Made by a program: the position numbers and the translations under genes
DNA from: an uncultured Clostridia bacterium
GTDB lineage: Bacteria; Bacillota; Clostridia; Oscillospirales; Oscillospiraceae
Direction: 5' to 3'
Length of the DNA stretch: 6,028 bases
Assembly (NCBI GenBank): GCA_945910975.1
Contig: CAMDZY010000110.1
Location: 1 to 6,028 of the forward strand
Shown: piece by piece, positions 5,695-6,028 of the stretch
How the letters are laid out: the number at the start of each line of letters is the position of its first letter
How positions within the stretch are numbered: the first letter of the stretch is position 1
The notes under the pieces: model-generated
Seen by the model: the letters and a program-made list of their open reading frames with translations, nothing else
Databases searched by the model: none
What the model was told of the DNA's origin: nothing

Positions 5695-5724
5695 TTAACG
5701 GGGAAAAATATTTCGTGTTATAAT
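5695..5724 (+). promoter_or_regulatory. Extended -10 promoter of the zinc-ribbon gene
   Basis: TATAAT at 5719-5724 is preceded by TGT (5716-5718), giving an extended -10. A weak -35, TTAACG (5695-5700), is 18 bp upstream. The start of transcription would be near 5731, about 53 nt before the ATG. The 80 bp between the preceding hairpin and this promoter is AT-rich and shows no gene; it has only a short 5-bp stem at 5672-5687. Confidence 0.75.
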
Positions 5725-5731
5725 ACAAAAG

Positions 5732-5757
5732 TATATTTTTGCAAGCGCAAAAATATA
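5732..5757 (+). promoter_or_regulatory. 5'-end stem-loop in the zinc-ribbon mRNA leader
   Basis: TATATTTTTGC (5732-5742) pairs perfectly with GCAAAAATATA (5747-5757) around an AAGC loop. It begins at the predicted transcription start, so the mRNA would open with a stem. It ends 13 nt before the GGGAG ribosome site (5771-5775). Stems at the extreme 5' end are known to protect some mRNAs from decay; this use is inferred. Confidence 0.6.
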
Positions 5758-5783
5758 AGGAGATAAAGAAGGGAGAATAAACT

Positions 5784-6028
5784 ATGATTTGTCCAAGATG
5801 CGGCAATTTCTGCGATGATAGTGCAAGGGTTTGCCCCTCCTGCGGCGCCGATTTCACAAACGGACAGGGACAACAGCCCAATTATCAGCAGCAAAATTAC
5901 CAGCAACCCAACTACCAACAGCAAAATTATCAGCAGCCCAACTACCAGCAACCAAATTACCAACAGCAAAACTATTACCAGCAGCCCAATTACCAGCAGC
6001 CCAATTACCAGTACCCGCCCAACGCGGG
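5784..6028 (+). CDS. Zinc-ribbon protein with Gln/Asn/Tyr repeat linker (N-terminal part only)
   Basis: ATG 5784 follows GGGAG at 5771-5775 by 8 nt, and 81 codons are visible before the window ends. Residues 3-20 form a short zinc ribbon with two Cys knuckles, CPRCG (C3, C6) and CPSCG (C17, C20); an extra Cys is at position 10. After a short Gly/Gln linker, residues 30-75 are nine units of QQ(P/Q)NY, with one extra Tyr at 65, then YPPNAG. In Bacillota this layout, a ribbon followed by a Q/N/P/Y-rich linker, usually precedes a membrane domain such as TM2, DUF4190 or Yip1. No membrane segment falls within this window, so the actual domain is unknown. Low-complexity residues make specific homology calls unreliable. 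Confidence 0.85.
   Translation, partial: MICPRCGNFCDDSARVCPSCGADFTNGQGQQPNYQQQNYQQPNYQQQNYQQPNYQQPNYQQQNYYQQPNYQQPNYQYPPNA
5871..6008 (+). repeat. 15-bp coding tandem repeat (nine QQ(P/Q)NY units)
   Basis: Seven 15-bp units, one extra TAC codon, then two more units encode QQPNY or QQQNY. Most units differ at silent third positions (CAA/CAG, AAT/AAC, TAT/TAC), while the amino-acid pattern is kept. The repeat therefore looks maintained for its protein, rather than freshly duplicated DNA. It is entirely inside the zinc-ribbon gene. Confidence 0.9.

Noticed and set aside
5718..5969. Minus-strand open frame with long runs of Leu, Ile and Val resembling a membrane protein
   Set aside because: It is the reverse complement of the QQ(P/Q)NY repeat and of the promoter and leader of the zinc-ribbon gene. 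It has no ribosome site, and the hydrophobic pattern repeats every five residues as an artefact.
5871..6008. Regular 15-bp repeats as a possible CRISPR-like or minisatellite array
   Set aside because: The units are contiguous with no spacers, stay in frame inside a gene, and vary at silent positions. They are a protein repeat.

Overview
The window looks like a chromosomal segment of a Gram-positive anaerobe of the Clostridia, probably of the Oscillospiraceae/Ruminococcaceae gut type. This is inferred from strong AAGGAGG-type ribosome sites, a moderately high GC content, a DUF896 (YnzC-like) protein, a clostridial-style beta-propeller lipoprotein, an HI0933-type flavoprotein and an IS200-type relic. 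Species cannot be assigned from the sequence alone.

Left edge (1-118): the last 21 codons of a + strand gene ending in a CCGxxM motif, followed by a very clear intrinsic terminator. Next (about 130-478) lies a decayed IS200/IS605-type element. It keeps the 5' leader with a 13-bp inverted repeat that sequesters the transposase ribosome site, plus the first third of TnpA. The reading frame is then shifted and the catalytic part is gone.

Middle (503-3296, minus strand): two flavoprotein genes form a tight operon with a 17-nt overlap. The promoter-proximal gene is an HI0933/BaiN/YhiN-type FAD protein starting at TTG. The second is a COG2509-type FAD-dependent dehydrogenase of unknown reaction. 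A well-formed sigma-A-type promoter 32 bp upstream of the TTG fixes this start. No ordinary terminator follows the operon, but the IS relic's hairpin, read on the minus strand, is followed by six Ts and may end the transcript.

A 215-bp divergent intergenic region holds back-to-back promoters for the flavoprotein operon and for the rightward unit. The rightward unit (3512-5516) encodes a 600-aa surface lipoprotein with a beta-propeller domain and, one base after its stop codon, a 66-aa DUF896 protein. It ends in a strong terminator, immediately followed by an unexplained 18-bp perfect hairpin.

Right edge: an extended -10 promoter and a 5'-end stem-loop precede a zinc-ribbon protein with nine QQ(P/Q)NY repeats, which runs off the window. 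I see no CRISPR array, defence cassette, tRNA or rRNA. Most of the window is ordinary; the less explained parts are the non-coding structures and the linked flavoprotein and propeller/DUF896 pairs.
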